Shown: one piece after another, positions 45,890 to 57,535 of the stretch
Layout: the number at the start of each line of letters is the position of its first letter
How positions within the stretch are numbered: the first letter of the stretch is position 1
Assembly: GCF_022346945.1 (NCBI RefSeq)
Contig: NZ_JAKRNI010000003.1
Location: 120,337 to 184,336, forward strand
Direction: 5' to 3'
Source: Microbacterium sp. ACRRU
Lineage (GTDB): Bacteria; Actinomycetota; Actinomycetes; Actinomycetales; Microbacteriaceae
Length of the DNA: 64,000 nt
Program-made: the position numbers and the translations under genes
The notes under the pieces: model-generated
Database searches by the model: none
What the model was told of the DNA's origin: nothing
The model's input: the letters and a program-made list of their open reading frames with translations, nothing else

Positions 45890-46918
45890 TCAGTCCTCGG
45901 CGGGGGTTGCGTAACCGGCCGGGTTCTTGGACTGCCAGTTCCAGTAGTCACGGCACGCGTCATCGATCGTCAGACGCGTCCGCCACCCGAGCACGTCGGC
46001 GGCCTTCGTCGGGTCGCAGTACGTCGCGGCGACGTCGCCGGGACGGCGGGCGAGGATCTTCTTGGACAGTTCGTGACCGACTGCCTTCTCGAACGAGGCC
46101 ACGAGCTCGAGAACGCTGACGGGTCGGCCCGTGCCGAGGTTGAACACCTGGTGTCCGGGCCGTGCCTGCTCGAGCGCCACGACGTGCCCCTCGGCGAGGT
46201 CGACGACGTGGATGTAGTCGCGCAGCCCCGTGCCGTCGGGGGTGTCGTAGTCGTCACCGAACACGCCGATCTCATCGAGCGTTCCGATCGCGACGCGTGA
46301 CACGAACGGCATCAGGTTGTTCGGGATGCCGGCCGGGTCTTCGCCGATGAGCCCGGACGGGTGCGCCCCGACGGGATTGAAGTAGCGCAGCACCGTGACG
46401 TTCAGCTCGGGGTTCACGCGGGCGACGTCCGCGAGGACGACCTCGTTCATGCGCTTGGACTTGCTGTAGGCGTTCGACAGGTCGACGCTCGTCGTGGACT
46501 CCTCCGTGAAGGGGAGGTCCGCCGGGTCGGAGTACACCGTTCCCGTGCTGGAGAACACGAACGATCGGATGCCGCGGGCGATACCGACACGCAGAAGCGT
46601 GAACGTCGTGTCGAGGTTGTTGGAGTAGTACTCCAACGGCTTCTGCGTGGACTCGCCCACGGCCTTGAACGCGGCCAGGTGAATGATCGCGTCGATGGGG
46701 CCGTGCTCGTCGAACACGGACGCGACCACGGCCTCGTCGGCCGCGTCGCCGACGACGAGGGGCGCCGACTTTCCGGTGATGCGCTCGACGCGTTCTGCGG
46801 CGACGGCGTGCGTGCCCGAGAGGTCATCGAGGAGGACGACGTCGTGACCGGCATCCAGAAGAGCGACGGCCGTGTGTGTTCCGATGTAGCCGGCACCACC
46901 GGCCAGGAGTACGCGCAT
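45890..46918 (-). CDS. galE: UDP-glucose 4-epimerase
   Basis: 342-residue extended SDR. NAD motif LLAGGAGYIGTHTAVAL, HLAAFKAVGES, SSTGTVYSD, catalytic Tyr and Lys in NAYSKSKRMNE, LRYFNPVGAHPSGLIGEDP and GTGLRDYIHVVDLAEGHV are all present. It interconverts UDP-glucose and UDP-galactose for wall polysaccharide. The terminal WNWQSKNPAGYA matches actinobacterial GalE. It ends 63 bases upstream of the GntR gene on the same strand. Confidence 0.96.
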   Translation of the reverse strand: MRVLLAGGAGYIGTHTAVALLDAGHDVVLLDDLSGTHAVAAERVERITGKSAPLVVGDAADEAVVASVFDEHGPIDAIIHLAAFKAVGESTQKPLEYYSNNLDTTFTLLRVGIARGIRSFVFSSTGTVYSDPADLPFTEESTTSVDLSNAYSKSKRMNEVVLADVARVNPELNVTVLRYFNPVGAHPSGLIGEDPAGIPNNLMPFVSRVAIGTLDEIGVFGDDYDTPDGTGLRDYIHVVDLAEGHVVALEQARPGHQVFNLGTGRPVSVLELVASFEKAVGHELSKKILARRPGDVAATYCDPTKAADVLGWRTRLTIDDACRDYWNWQSKNPAGYATPAED

Positions 46919-46974
46919 GTCTCCAGGCTATCGGCCGACGACGGCCTCGCCCGACGAGGTCGGTCGGCGCGGCC

Positions 46975-47580
46975 TCAGCGCCCGTCGAGACGACCGCCGG
47001 ACTCGCGCAGGTAGCACGCCGCGCACATCGACTCGTACGTCACCTCGCCGGCGATCTGCCCCTCGTCGATCGCGACCTGGTCGCCGTCGAACACGAACCG
47101 GCCGCCCACCAGACGCGCGTTGAACACGGCTTTGCGGCCGCACCGGCAGATGGTCTTGAGTTCTTCCAGGCTGTGCGCGATCTCGAGGAGCCGCGCCGAA
47201 CCGGGGAACGCGTCGGTACGGAAATCCGTGCGGATGCCGTAGGCGAGGACGGGGATGCCGTCGAGCACGGCGATGCGCAGGAGGTCGTCGACCTGCTCGG
47301 CGGTCAGGAATTGCGCCTCGTCGACCAGGAGACACGCCACGGGCGCCTTACCCGCGGCCTCGTGGAAGACGGCGCGCAGGTCATCGGCCGGGCCGACGAG
47401 GAAGTCCACCGCCCGGGTGACCCCCAGTCGGCTGTCGATCTGGTCAGCGCCCTTGGTGTCGATCTCGGGTTTGGCGAGAAGCACCCGCTGGCCGCGTTCC
47501 TCGTAGTTGTACGCCGCTTGCAGCAGGGCCGTGGACTTGCCGGAGTTCATCGCTCCGTAGCGGAAGTACAGCTTGGCCAC
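46975..47580 (-). CDS. tdk: thymidine kinase
   Basis: 201-residue type II thymidine kinase. P-loop GAMNSGKST, Walker B-like LLVDEAQFLT, lasso loop with LGVTRAVDF, and the zinc finger CRCGRKAVFNAR with later CAACYL. It salvages thymidine to dTMP. GTG 47580 follows GAGGCACCC, and the longer Arg-rich extension is rejected. It starts seven bases after the mqo stop, so the two are co-transcribed. Confidence 0.95.
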   Translation of the reverse strand: MAKLYFRYGAMNSGKSTALLQAAYNYEERGQRVLLAKPEIDTKGADQIDSRLGVTRAVDFLVGPADDLRAVFHEAAGKAPVACLLVDEAQFLTAEQVDDLLRIAVLDGIPVLAYGIRTDFRTDAFPGSARLLEIAHSLEELKTICRCGRKAVFNARLVGGRFVFDGDQVAIDEGQIAGEVTYESMCAACYLRESGGRLDGR

Positions 47581-47587
47581 GGGTGCC

Positions 47588-49060
47588 TCAGGCGTTGATC
47601 GCGAGCGCCTGGGCCGTGGCATCCAGTTCGGCGCGCGCCGCTTCGGGACGCGTGTTGAGCGTCTCGCCATAGCTGGGGATGAGCTGACGCAGGCGCGGCT
47701 CCCACTCGGGCATCCGCTCGGGGAAACAGGTCTTGATCAGGCCCAGCATGATCGAGACGGCGGTCGAGGCCCCCGGCGACGCCCCGAGGAGACCCGCGAT
47801 GGAGCGGTCGCCCGACGTGACGACCTCTGTGCCGAACTGCAGCACACCGCCCTTGTCCTTGTCGCGCTTCATCACCTGCGCGCGCTGACCGGCGTCGAGC
47901 AGCTCCCAGTCCTCGGCCTTGGCCGTCGGCATGAACTCCCGCAGGCTGTCGACCTTCTTCGCGTGACTCTTGAGGAGTTCGCTGATGAGGTACTTCAGCA
48001 GGCTGGGGTTGTCGATGGCGACCTTGAGCATCGGGAAGATGTTGTGGGGGCGCACCTGCGTGACGATGTCGAGCATCGAGCCGTTCTTGAGGAACTTCGG
48101 GCTGAACGTCGCGAACGGACCGAACAGCAGCGACGTCTCGCCGTCCACGACACGGGTGTCGAGGTGCGGCACCGACATCGGGGGCGCTCCGACCGACGCC
48201 TGCGAGTACACCTTGGCCCGGTGCTGCGCGACGATCGCCGGGTTCGACGTCTTGAGCCACTGGCCGCCGATCGGGAAGACGCCGTACCCCTTGATCTCGG
48301 GGATGCCGGAGCGCTGGAGGAGCTTCAGCGCCCAGCCGCCGGCGCCGACGAAGACGAACTTCGCCGTGATCGTGCCGGGGGTGTGACCGATGACGTGACG
48401 GTAGCTCACGTCCCACCGACCGTCCTTGCGCTTCTTGAGCTTCTTCACCTCGTGGTTGGTGACGACCTCGACGCCCTTCTCGCGAAGCCCCGCGAACAGC
48501 TGACGCGTCAGCGAGCCGAAGTCGACGTCGGTTCCCGCGGGAACCCGGGTCGCCGCGAACGGCTCCCCCTTCCGACGCTTCTGCATGAGCAGCGGCGCCC
48601 ACTGGTTGATGACGCGGGAGTCCTCGCTGTACTCGATGCCGGCGAACAGCGGCTGCTGCTTGAGCACCTCGTAGCGGCGGCGCAGGTAGGCGACGTCTTT
48701 CTCGCCCCGCACGAACGTCATGTGCGGGGTCGGGTTGATGAAGGTCGACGGCTCGTCGAGCACGCCCTCCGCGACCAGCGAGGCCCAGAACTGGCGGCTC
48801 TGCTGGAACTGCTCGTTGATCGTGACGGCCTTGGACGGATCGAGCGGCCCGTTGGGGTTGTCGGGCATGTAGTTCAGCTCGCACAGTGCCGCGTGCCCGG
48901 TGCCGGCGTTGTTCCAGGCGTTCGAGCTCTCTTGCGCGACGTCGCTCAACCTCTCGAGCACCGCGATCTTCAGATCGGGCTGCAGATCCTTCAGCATCGT
49001 GCCGAGGGTGGCGGACATGATGCCGCCTCCGATGAGGAGAACGTCGACGTTTTCGGTCAC
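47588..49060 (-). CDS. mqo: malate:quinone oxidoreductase
   Basis: 490-residue FAD enzyme on the cytoplasmic membrane face that oxidises malate to oxaloacetate and reduces menaquinone. FAD motif LLIGGGIMSATLG, NAWNNAGTGHAALCELNY, KFVFVGAGGWALKLLQRSGIPEIKGYGVFPIGGQWL and LLGASPGASTAVSIMLGLI are characteristic. GTG 49060 has no ribosome binding site, and TAGAAT lies six bases upstream, so a leaderless message is likely. Confidence 0.97.
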   Translation of the reverse strand: MTENVDVLLIGGGIMSATLGTMLKDLQPDLKIAVLERLSDVAQESSNAWNNAGTGHAALCELNYMPDNPNGPLDPSKAVTINEQFQQSRQFWASLVAEGVLDEPSTFINPTPHMTFVRGEKDVAYLRRRYEVLKQQPLFAGIEYSEDSRVINQWAPLLMQKRRKGEPFAATRVPAGTDVDFGSLTRQLFAGLREKGVEVVTNHEVKKLKKRKDGRWDVSYRHVIGHTPGTITAKFVFVGAGGWALKLLQRSGIPEIKGYGVFPIGGQWLKTSNPAIVAQHRAKVYSQASVGAPPMSVPHLDTRVVDGETSLLFGPFATFSPKFLKNGSMLDIVTQVRPHNIFPMLKVAIDNPSLLKYLISELLKSHAKKVDSLREFMPTAKAEDWELLDAGQRAQVMKRDKDKGGVLQFGTEVVTSGDRSIAGLLGASPGASTAVSIMLGLIKTCFPERMPEWEPRLRQLIPSYGETLNTRPEAARAELDATAQALAINA

Positions 49061-49066
49061 CAGACG

Positions 49067-49127
49067 ATTCTAGGTGCCGGGTGAGAGTGTCTCGACATCG
49101 AGAGATCCGTCGGTTCGATATCGAGAC
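49067..49127 (-). promoter_or_regulatory. mqo promoter with inverted GTCTCGAYATCGA boxes
   Basis: -10 TAGAAT (49067-49072) is six bases before the GTG start, and 17 bases upstream of it is TCGAGA as a poor -35. The -35 overlaps TCTCGACATCGAGA (49090-49103). A second box, TTCGATATCGAGAC, lies at 49114-49127 in the opposite orientation. The 13-mer GTCTCGAYATCGA matches 12-13 positions between arms. Confidence 0.55.
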
Positions 49128-49160
49128 AACGCCCGCTCGAACGGCATCCGGATGCCGAGC

Positions 49161-50898
<1,738 letters not shown>

Positions 50899-50965
50899 CT
50901 CCGCCTCCGTTCGGCCGAAGACTAGGGGCTTTCTCTGCGACGCGGCTGAACGTGTCCGGAGGCGT

Positions 50966-52252
50966 TCAGCGACCGGTGCCGGCGTGCACGGTCGCCTCGA
51001 TCTCGTTGTCGAGGCCGTACGCGGTGTGCACGACACGCGCCGCCTCAGCAAGATCGACACCGCGGACGACCACCGAGATGCGGATCTCGGAGGTCGAGAT
51101 CATCTCGATGTTCACCCCCGCCATGCTGAGCGCCTCGAAGAGCGTCGCCGACACGCCGGAGTGCGTGCGCATGCCGGCGCCGACGACCGAGAGCTTGCCG
51201 ATCTGGTCGTCGTGCACGAGGCTTTCGAACCCGACCTCGGACTGCTCGCCGGCGAGCGCCTTCAGCGCGGTCGCAGCGTCCGTCTTCGGCAGCGTGAACG
51301 AGATGTCGGTGCGACCGGTCGCGGCGGCCGAGACGTTCTGCACGATCATGTCGACGTTCGCGCCGGACTTGGCGACGATCTTGAAGATGTCGGCGGCCTT
51401 GCCGGGCACGTCGGGCACACCGATGACGGTGATCTTGGCCTGGCTGAGGTCGGTGGCGACGCCGGCGACGATGGGCTCTTCCATGGTGGCTCCCTCGGGG
51501 ACGAGCGGGGACTTCTTCGACGCGTCGAGCACCCACGTGCCCTCGCTCGAGCTGAACGTGGACCGCGCGTGGATGAGGACGCCGTGGCGGCGGGCGTACT
51601 CGACCGCGCGGATGTACAGCACCTTGGCGCCGTTGGCGGCGAGCTCGAGCATCTCCTCGCTGGAGACGCGGTCGAGCTTCCGGGCCAGCGGCACCACCCG
51701 CGGGTCGGCGGTGAAGATGCCGTCGACGTCGCTGTAGATCTCGCACACGTCGGCCTCGAGCGCCGCGGCGAGCGCCACCGCGGTCGTGTCCGACCCGCCG
51801 CGGCCGAGGGTGGTGATGTCGCGGGTGTCGCGGTTGAAGCCCTGGAAGCCGGCGACGATGACGATGGCGCCCTCGTCGAGGGCTTCGCGCAGACGTACCG
51901 GGGTGACGTCGACGATCCGCGCGGCGCCGTGGGTGGCATCCGTGATCATGCCCGCCTGGCTGCCGGTGAAGGAACGGGCTTCGAAGCCCATCGAGTGGAT
52001 CGCCATGGCCAGCAGCGCCATCGAGATGCGCTCACCGCTGGAGAGGAGCATGTCGAGTTCGCGCGGCGCCGGGATCGGGGCGACCTGCCCCGCGAGGTCG
52101 AGGAGCTCGTCGGTCGTGTCGCCCATGGCGCTGACGGCGACGACGACCTCGTGGCCGGCGCGCCGGGTGTCGACGATGCGCTTGGCGACGCGCTTGATGC
52201 TCTCGGCGTCGGCGACGGACGAACCGCCGTACTTCTGGACGATCAGCGCCAT
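50966..52252 (-). CDS. lysC: aspartate kinase
   Basis: 428-residue kinase phosphorylating aspartate, first step to lysine, threonine and methionine. [20 protein letters not shown] is the N-terminal kinase signature, [12 protein letters not shown] and [16 protein letters not shown] follow, and two ACT domains end the protein ([53 protein letters not shown]). Feedback by lysine and threonine is typical of this family. ATG 52252 is preceded by GGGAG. The -10-like TAAGAT lies at 52325-52330 (minus). Confidence 0.97.
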   Translation of the reverse strand: MALIVQKYGGSSVADAESIKRVAKRIVDTRRAGHEVVVAVSAMGDTTDELLDLAGQVAPIPAPRELDMLLSSGERISMALLAMAIHSMGFEARSFTGSQAGMITDATHGAARIVDVTPVRLREALDEGAIVIVAGFQGFNRDTRDITTLGRGGSDTTAVALAAALEADVCEIYSDVDGIFTADPRVVPLARKLDRVSSEEMLELAANGAKVLYIRAVEYARRHGVLIHARSTFSSSEGTWVLDASKKSPLVPEGATMEEPIVAGVATDLSQAKITVIGVPDVPGKAADIFKIVAKSGANVDMIVQNVSAAATGRTDISFTLPKTDAATALKALAGEQSEVGFESLVHDDQIGKLSVVGAGMRTHSGVSATLFEALSMAGVNIEMISTSEIRISVVVRGVDLAEAARVVHTAYGLDNEIEATVHAGTGR

Positions 52253-52447
52253 GAGGGGAACTCCCGGGAGGGTCGGGCGTCGGGATGCCACGAAGGGGCG
52301 CTCGGATGCCACGCCCGAGGGTTCATCTTAGAGGCGCCCGCATGCCGCTGACGTCATGCGGGCGCGGGGCAGGGGCGCGGCCGGGGCGGAGGTGCGGGCG
52401 CGGATAGGATCGTGGAGTTCCACCCTCTGCCTCTGGGAGCGTTGCGG

Positions 52448-53845
52448 ATGTCCCCCACCCCCGGTCGATGGCTGTCGTCACTTCGCCGACTCGTCCACGC
52501 CGACGAGGCCCTCGCGCCGGAAACCCAGCTCCTCACGGTCATCGACGAGGGGCTCGCCACCCGCATCCTGGACCTGGCGATCCGCATCGGCGAGACGATG
52601 CTCGTGGTCGGGGCTCCGGCGAACGAGGTGACCTTGACCATCGTCCGCGTGTGCGGGGCATACGGTCTGGATCCCGTCCACGTCGACGTCACCTACAACT
52701 CGATCACGATCGCCCACAGCCTGCCCGGGGCGGCGCACCCGACGACACTGCTGCGCGTGGTGCGGGGGTCGGTGCCCGACCATGCCAAGCTGCAGCGTCT
52801 TCAAGCCCTGGTGGGCGAGATCGCCGACGGTCTCGACCTCGACGCGGCGATCGCGCGCTGTCGCGCGATCCGACGCCTGCCCTTCCGATATCGGCCCGCC
52901 GCCGTCATCGCCGCCCAGGCGATGCTGGCCCTGGGTGTCGCGATCATGTTCGGCGCGAACTGGCTGGCGCTGATGCTCTCGTTCGTCGCGGCGGCCCTGG
53001 CCGCCACGACCCAGTACTTCCTCGCGCGCGTGCGCGTGCCGTACTTCTTCGCGCAGATCGCCGGCGGGTTCGTCATCACCGTCGTCGCGGCGCTCTCGCC
53101 CCTGCTGCGCTACACCGGGATCGAGGCGGCCGCCGCGATCCGGCCCTCGGTGATCGTGGCATCCGGGATCGTCCTCATGCTCGCGGGGCTCACCGTCGTC
53201 GGGGCGGCTCAGGATGCCATCGACGGGTTCGCCCTCACCGCGACCGGCCGCATCCTCGAGCTGACGACGCAGACCCTCGGCGTGGTGCTCGGGATCCTCG
53301 CGGGGCTGGAGACCGTGCGCGTCCTGGGCCTCGGGATGTCGCCGCCCTCGACCGCGCTGCCGCTCGGGCCGCTGCCGGTCCAGTTCGTCGGCGCGGCTGT
53401 CATCGCGATCGCCGTGGCGATCTACAACGGCGCCGGAGCCCGGATCGTGCTCGTCAGCGCGGTCCTCAGCCTCCTCGCCTGGGTCGGGTACGTCGGCGCC
53501 TCGGGCCTGGGGTTCGAGGTGGCCGCAGCCAGCGGTGTCGGGGCGTTCGTCGCGAGCTTCATCGGCGTCGTGGTGGCCTACCGTCTCCACGTGCCCTCGG
53601 TGGCGATCACGACCGCCGCGATCCTGCCGATGGTGCCCGGAGCAGCGGTGTTCCGGGGGCTGCTGGGCATCGTGGAGTCCGGCGACGACGCCGCCGTCCT
53701 CATGGCCGGGGTCACGACCCTCGCGGGTGCGGCGACGATCGGCATCGCCCTGGCCGTCGGCGCCTCGCTCGGCATCTACCTCGGGCAGCCGGTGCGCGCG
53801 ACGCTGTCGAGCGTGGTGCGGGCTCGAACGCGCACGCGGACGTAA
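52448..53845 (+). CDS. thrE: threonine/serine exporter (ThrE family)
   Basis: 465 residues. The N-terminal cytoplasmic ThrE domain (LLTVIDEGLATRILDLAIRIGETMLVVGAPANEVTLTIVRVCGAYGLDPVHVDVTYNSI) is followed by about ten TM helices forming the ThrE/ThrE_2 membrane part. Characterised ThrE exports threonine and serine by proton motive force. It is divergent from lysC, so export and synthesis of aspartate-family amino acids lie side by side. ATG follows GGGAG. Its end is only seven bases from a convergent stop. Confidence 0.93.
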   Translation: MSPTPGRWLSSLRRLVHADEALAPETQLLTVIDEGLATRILDLAIRIGETMLVVGAPANEVTLTIVRVCGAYGLDPVHVDVTYNSITIAHSLPGAAHPTTLLRVVRGSVPDHAKLQRLQALVGEIADGLDLDAAIARCRAIRRLPFRYRPAAVIAAQAMLALGVAIMFGANWLALMLSFVAAALAATTQYFLARVRVPYFFAQIAGGFVITVVAALSPLLRYTGIEAAAAIRPSVIVASGIVLMLAGLTVVGAAQDAIDGFALTATGRILELTTQTLGVVLGILAGLETVRVLGLGMSPPSTALPLGPLPVQFVGAAVIAIAVAIYNGAGARIVLVSAVLSLLAWVGYVGASGLGFEVAAASGVGAFVASFIGVVVAYRLHVPSVAITTAAILPMVPGAAVFRGLLGIVESGDDAAVLMAGVTTLAGAATIGIALAVGASLGIYLGQPVRATLSSVVRARTRTRT

Positions 53846-53852
53846 CGCCTCG

Positions 53853-54698
53853 TCACGGGCTGACCTGACCGCAGGCCCCGGGCTCAGCGCCCGCCGGAGT
53901 GTTCCACAGAGCCACGTCGACCCAGGCATCGATTCGCAGGTGCTGGTCGCGCACTTCCACCTCACGCACGGTCATCGACCGGGGCAAGGCCTCGGCGAGG
54001 CACACGGGCGGCGCCTGCAGGGCGCCGAGAGCGTCGTCACCCAACTTCACCCGCAGCTCATCGCCGGACAGCGTCGTGCCACCCATCGTGACCGACGAGA
54101 CCGTCGCGCTCAGCCAACCGTCCGCGAACGCCGGGGTGACCGCGACGCTCGCCGCGACATTCGTGCCGCCGGACGCCATCGACACATCGAGGGCCATGTC
54201 CGCCCCACGGAACCCGATCTGCATCGCGCCGCGGGCGTTCTCGGGGATGTACATCGATGTCGCCTGCCCGGCGTTCAGACTCGCGACGACCGCGACCCGG
54301 TCCGCGACCCACACGCCGCCGTCGTCGAGATGCGCACCCGTGAGCGTCATCGCGAGATCAGCGGTTCCTTCGGCGAACGGTGCATTCGGCATCGTCAAAT
54401 GAATGCTCTCGTAGTGATTGACCACCCCCTGGAGCAGGGCGGAACCGTCCACGACTGCTCCGATGTGCTGGCTCTCCGGCAGGGACATCGCCGCGCGCGC
54501 CTCCGCCGCGACCGAGCGTTCGACCTCACTGCGACCGACCGCCTCCCCGACCAGGACAGCGGCGACCGCGAGGCCCAGCAGGATCACGATGAGCAGGACG
54601 ACCCGCGCCGTGGGAAAAGACGACGGCGGAGAATCCGCAGCCTCCGGCGACGGCGCAGGGCGCGTCAGAACGGCCGTCGATTCGTCGAAGAGGGTCAT
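53853..54698 (-). CDS. DUF2993 (LmeA-like) exported protein, last gene of the surface operon
   Basis: 281 residues. A Pro-rich cytoplasmic N-terminus precedes a TM helix (VVLLIVILLGLAVAAVLVGEA near 33-53), then a DUF2993 domain (GSALLQGVVNHYESIHLTMPNAPFAEGTADLAMTLTGAHLDDGGV...TPAFADGWLSATVSSVTMGG). LmeA of mycobacteria, of this family, aids mannan/lipomannan elongation. Here it follows a PstB-type ATPase by ten bases and is probably co-transcribed with the upstream locus. Two cysteines (C245, C277) could form a disulfide; residue numbers are approximate. Confidence 0.87.
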   Translation of the reverse strand: MTLFDESTAVLTRPAPSPEAADSPPSSFPTARVVLLIVILLGLAVAAVLVGEAVGRSEVERSVAAEARAAMSLPESQHIGAVVDGSALLQGVVNHYESIHLTMPNAPFAEGTADLAMTLTGAHLDDGGVWVADRVAVVASLNAGQATSMYIPENARGAMQIGFRGADMALDVSMASGGTNVAASVAVTPAFADGWLSATVSSVTMGGTTLSGDELRVKLGDDALGALQAPPVCLAEALPRSMTVREVEVRDQHLRIDAWVDVALWNTPAGAEPGACGQVSP

Positions 54699-54708
54699 CG
54701 CCGCACCC

Positions 54709-55710
54709 TTACCCGAAGCGACCGTTGACGTAGTCGTACGTGCGCGGGTCGATGGGCGAATCGAACATCGCCTCCGTGTCACCGTGTTCGACGATGTGAC
54801 CGGGCTGGCCCTGCGACGCGAGGAAGAACGCGCACTGCTGCGACACACGCTGCGCCTGCTGCATGTTGTGCGTGACGATGACGATCGTCACCTCGTGCTG
54901 GAGCTCGCCCATCGTCTCCTCGATCACACGCGTCGAGGTCGGGTCGAGCGCCGAGCACGGCTCGTCCATGAGGAGGACCTTGGGCTTGATCGCGAGCGAC
55001 CGGGCGATGCAGAGACGCTGCTGCTGACCGCCGGACAATCCGCCGCCGGGAGCGCGGAGACGGTCCTTGACCTCCTTCCACAGTCCCGCCGAGGTGAGCG
55101 AGCGCTCCACCAGGTAGTCCTTCTCGTCACGGCTCGCCCGCACCCCCGTCAGTTTCAGGCCGGCGACGACGTTGTCGTAGATCGACATCGCGGGGAAGGG
55201 GTTGGGCTTCTGGAACACCATCCCGATGTCCTTGCGGGCGTCCGTAAGGCGGCGAGCGGGATCGTAGATGTCGTCGCCGTCGAGGAGCACTTCACCGGCG
55301 AGGGATGCCGACGGCACGAGCTCGTGCATGCGGTTGAGGATGCGCAGGAACGTCGACTTCCCGCACCCCGATGGTCCGATGAGCGCGGTGACCTGCCCCG
55401 CAGGCATCGTCAGCGACACGCGGTCCAACACCTGGTGGTCACCGAACCAGGCGGTGATGCCGCGTGCTTCCAGCGTCGCCAAGGGCGCGGGGGACGAGAA
55501 AACGTCCTGTGGAGCCGGCTGAACGGCCACCGGCGGGACGCCATCCGGCGCCGGGGAGCCGCCGGCGCGGTTGCGGCGCAACGGCTCCGCGGCGACCGGA
55601 GTGACGACGGTGGTGATGTCGTCGTGCGCAGCGGCGGGGACGGGCAGCACGGGCCCCGGGGGTGTCGGATCGGGTGTCGCCCCGATGACGCGGGTGATGT
55701 CGTCGGACAT
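54709..55710 (-). CDS. PstB-type ABC ATPase with N-terminal extension
   Basis: 333 residues. From about residue 78 it is PstB-like: Walker [11 protein letters not shown] loop [22 protein letters not shown], signature [16 protein letters not shown], Walker [15 protein letters not shown] loop [10 protein letters not shown]. The Pro/Ala-rich extension contains two DDIT-xx-I/V peptides (DDITRVI, DDITTVV) that resemble FHA phosphothreonine sites. Canonical PstB is about 250-260 residues. PstA and PstC permease genes are not in the window; only PstS-like genes lie upstream. It may power a different membrane partner or be an orphan of a transporter further right. ATG 55710 follows GAGAGG. Confidence 0.93.
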   Translation of the reverse strand: MSDDITRVIGATPDPTPPGPVLPVPAAAHDDITTVVTPVAAEPLRRNRAGGSPAPDGVPPVAVQPAPQDVFSSPAPLATLEARGITAWFGDHQVLDRVSLTMPAGQVTALIGPSGCGKSTFLRILNRMHELVPSASLAGEVLLDGDDIYDPARRLTDARKDIGMVFQKPNPFPAMSIYDNVVAGLKLTGVRASRDEKDYLVERSLTSAGLWKEVKDRLRAPGGGLSGGQQQRLCIARSLAIKPKVLLMDEPCSALDPTSTRVIEETMGELQHEVTIVIVTHNMQQAQRVSQQCAFFLASQGQPGHIVEHGDTEAMFDSPIDPRTYDYVNGRFG

Positions 55711-55727
55711 GGATGCCTCTCGCAAGG

Positions 55728-56687
55728 TCAGAGGAGGTTCGGGAGAAGGAGCGTGACCTGGTAGGCCGCGAGGAAGCCGGCCAGCAGCAGCACCGGCACG
55801 AAGACGATCCAGGTGCGCTGCGCGCCGAACCGCCGGAAGGCCCAGACGGCGGCGAGCTCGGCCGCGATGAGGAACTGCAGAGCGAACACGAGCGCCCACA
55901 CGGTCGTCGTGTCGGTCGACATCGCACGCTGCTCCGGGGGCAGCGCGGCCGTGGTGGTGACACGAGCGCCGCGGGGCTGCGCCGTGCCGACCAGCCGGGC
56001 ATCGACATAGGCCACGCCCGTCGGGACGTAGGGCGCACCGCGCGCCGTCATGAGGACGAGGCGGCTCTCCCCGGGGCGGAGGTTGGGGAGCGTCGGATCG
56101 CCCGCATAGCGGACGCCGACCACGGAGAACTCCTGCAGCCCCTGTCCGGTGCGTACGGTGATGGCATCCCCGGGGCTGAGCGACTGGATGCCGGAGAACG
56201 GACCGCCGAACGCGGCACTGCGCCCCTGCAGGAAGCTGACGCCCGCCTGACCCGGCAGGATGCTGTCGCGCTGATGGCCGACGCCCTGCGCCGTTTCGGC
56301 CGACGACGTCCCCTCGACGATCACCTCGTGCAGCCCGAGGCTCGGGATCTCGAGAATGCCGACGGGTGCACCGTCGGGTAGCAGGTTCTCGTCGAAGGTG
56401 TACTCGCTGACCGGGGCCGTCCCCGCGCGCAGCTGTTCGCGGAACTGATCCCCCACGCGCTGCTGGGAAACGAGGTGCTGGACGTGGCTGAACACCGTGA
56501 CGTTCAGGACGAACATGAGCGTCAGTACCGCAGCGAGCGCGACGACGGCTCGGACGATCGCTTCGGTCGCGGTGAGCGGCGGAGCGGGCTTGTTCTCGCG
56601 CGGAGGGCGACGCGGTGGGCGCGGGACCGACGGCGCACGGCGCGGGCGAGCCGGGACGCCGGTGGCGTGTTCTTCCGTGACCGTCAT
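55728..56687 (-). CDS. sortase-fold membrane protein lacking catalytic His and Cys
   Basis: 319 residues. A Pro/Arg-rich N-terminus is followed by a TM helix ([19 protein letters not shown]) and a sortase-like beta domain ([41 protein letters not shown]). Where sortases have AGHR, this has QGRS (His changed to Arg), and where they have TLxTC, it has LVLMTA (Cys changed to Ala). The Arg region ([10 protein letters not shown]) also differs. Two C-terminal TM helices follow. It can hardly be a transpeptidase, so a structural or binding role is likely. ATG overlaps the upstream stop. Confidence 0.85.
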   Translation of the reverse strand: MTVTEEHATGVPARPRRAPSVPRPPRRPPRENKPAPPLTATEAIVRAVVALAAVLTLMFVLNVTVFSHVQHLVSQQRVGDQFREQLRAGTAPVSEYTFDENLLPDGAPVGILEIPSLGLHEVIVEGTSSAETAQGVGHQRDSILPGQAGVSFLQGRSAAFGGPFSGIQSLSPGDAITVRTGQGLQEFSVVGVRYAGDPTLPNLRPGESRLVLMTARGAPYVPTGVAYVDARLVGTAQPRGARVTTTAALPPEQRAMSTDTTTVWALVFALQFLIAAELAAVWAFRRFGAQRTWIVFVPVLLLAGFLAAYQVTLLLPNLL

Positions 56688-57535
56688 GCGCCCACCGTCA
56701 CGGGGAGGGGCGTGCCACCGGCACGACGGATGAGAGAGACGACGACCACGGCCGCCGCACCGACGCCGAGCAGCAGCACGACGAGCCACGGCAGGACGAA
56801 CACCGTCGCATCGCGGGTCACAGGGCTGAGCGCGGTTCCCTCGACCTGGGCGGGCGGGTTGACCCGTGCGTGTGCGGTCAGCACCGTCCACTGGCCGGCA
56901 CCGGGCAGGTCGGCGCCGACCGTGCGGGTCTCCCCCGGCTTCAGCGCCGGAACGGCGACGCCGTCGACATTCGACAGGCGCAGGCCGAGAACGTTCTCCA
57001 TCCAGAAGTCCACGGTCAGGTCGATCGAGGACTTCGACATGTTGCGCACGGTGAACCACACCTGCGCCTCCCCGCCGAAGGGATTCAGCGAGGGCGCGCT
57101 TCCGGTCGACAGTCCGCCGATCGACAGGATGCCACCCAGGTCGACGCTGTCGACCAGAGTCACCCCCGCGGGCGACGAAGGCGTCACCGTCGAAGGCGCA
57201 CCCGTTCCGCCACCGGAACTCGAACCGCCGCGTATTCCGCTCGACGCACCGGACCCGACGGAAGCCGGGAGACCGCCCGAAGACGCGGGTCCCGCGGTCC
57301 CGGTACCGGAGGGCGCGGCGGTGGGTCCGCACACCAGCGCGGTGATCCCCACTCCCCCTCCCGTCGGAGCCGGCGAGACCACCGGCGAGGGCGAGGGGCA
57401 CTGGACCGCCCCGTCCGCCGCCGCCGCCGAGGTCACCGCCGCCGGCGCGGCGATCATCGCGAGGGCGAGAACCACCGCACCCCCCACGCGACGCGCCGAC
57501 CGAATCGACGGAGGAACAAAGCGCACGGCGGTCAC
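56684..57535 (-). CDS. short DUF916-like anchored protein, paralogue of the next gene
   Basis: 283 residues. Signal peptide ([23 protein letters not shown]), a Ser/Gly/Pro low-complexity stalk, and a single Ig-like domain ([30 protein letters not shown]...[17 protein letters not shown]). A C-terminal TM ([25 protein letters not shown]) and a short basic tail follow. GQW...[11 protein letters not shown] aligns with GQW...SRDTVVFAVPW in the upstream gene, so the two are paralogues. GTG overlaps the upstream stop. Confidence 0.8.
   Translation of the reverse strand: MTAVRFVPPSIRSARRVGGAVVLALAMIAAPAAVTSAAAADGAVQCPSPSPVVSPAPTGGGVGITALVCGPTAAPSGTGTAGPASSGGLPASVGSGASSGIRGGSSSGGGTGAPSTVTPSSPAGVTLVDSVDLGGILSIGGLSTGSAPSLNPFGGEAQVWFTVRNMSKSSIDLTVDFWMENVLGLRLSNVDGVAVPALKPGETRTVGADLPGAGQWTVLTAHARVNPPAQVEGTALSPVTRDATVFVLPWLVVLLLGVGAAAVVVVSLIRRAGGTPLPVTVGA

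Noticed and set aside
55728..56687. Annotation as an active sortase
   Set aside because: Both catalytic His and Cys positions are substituted, so it cannot work by the sortase mechanism.
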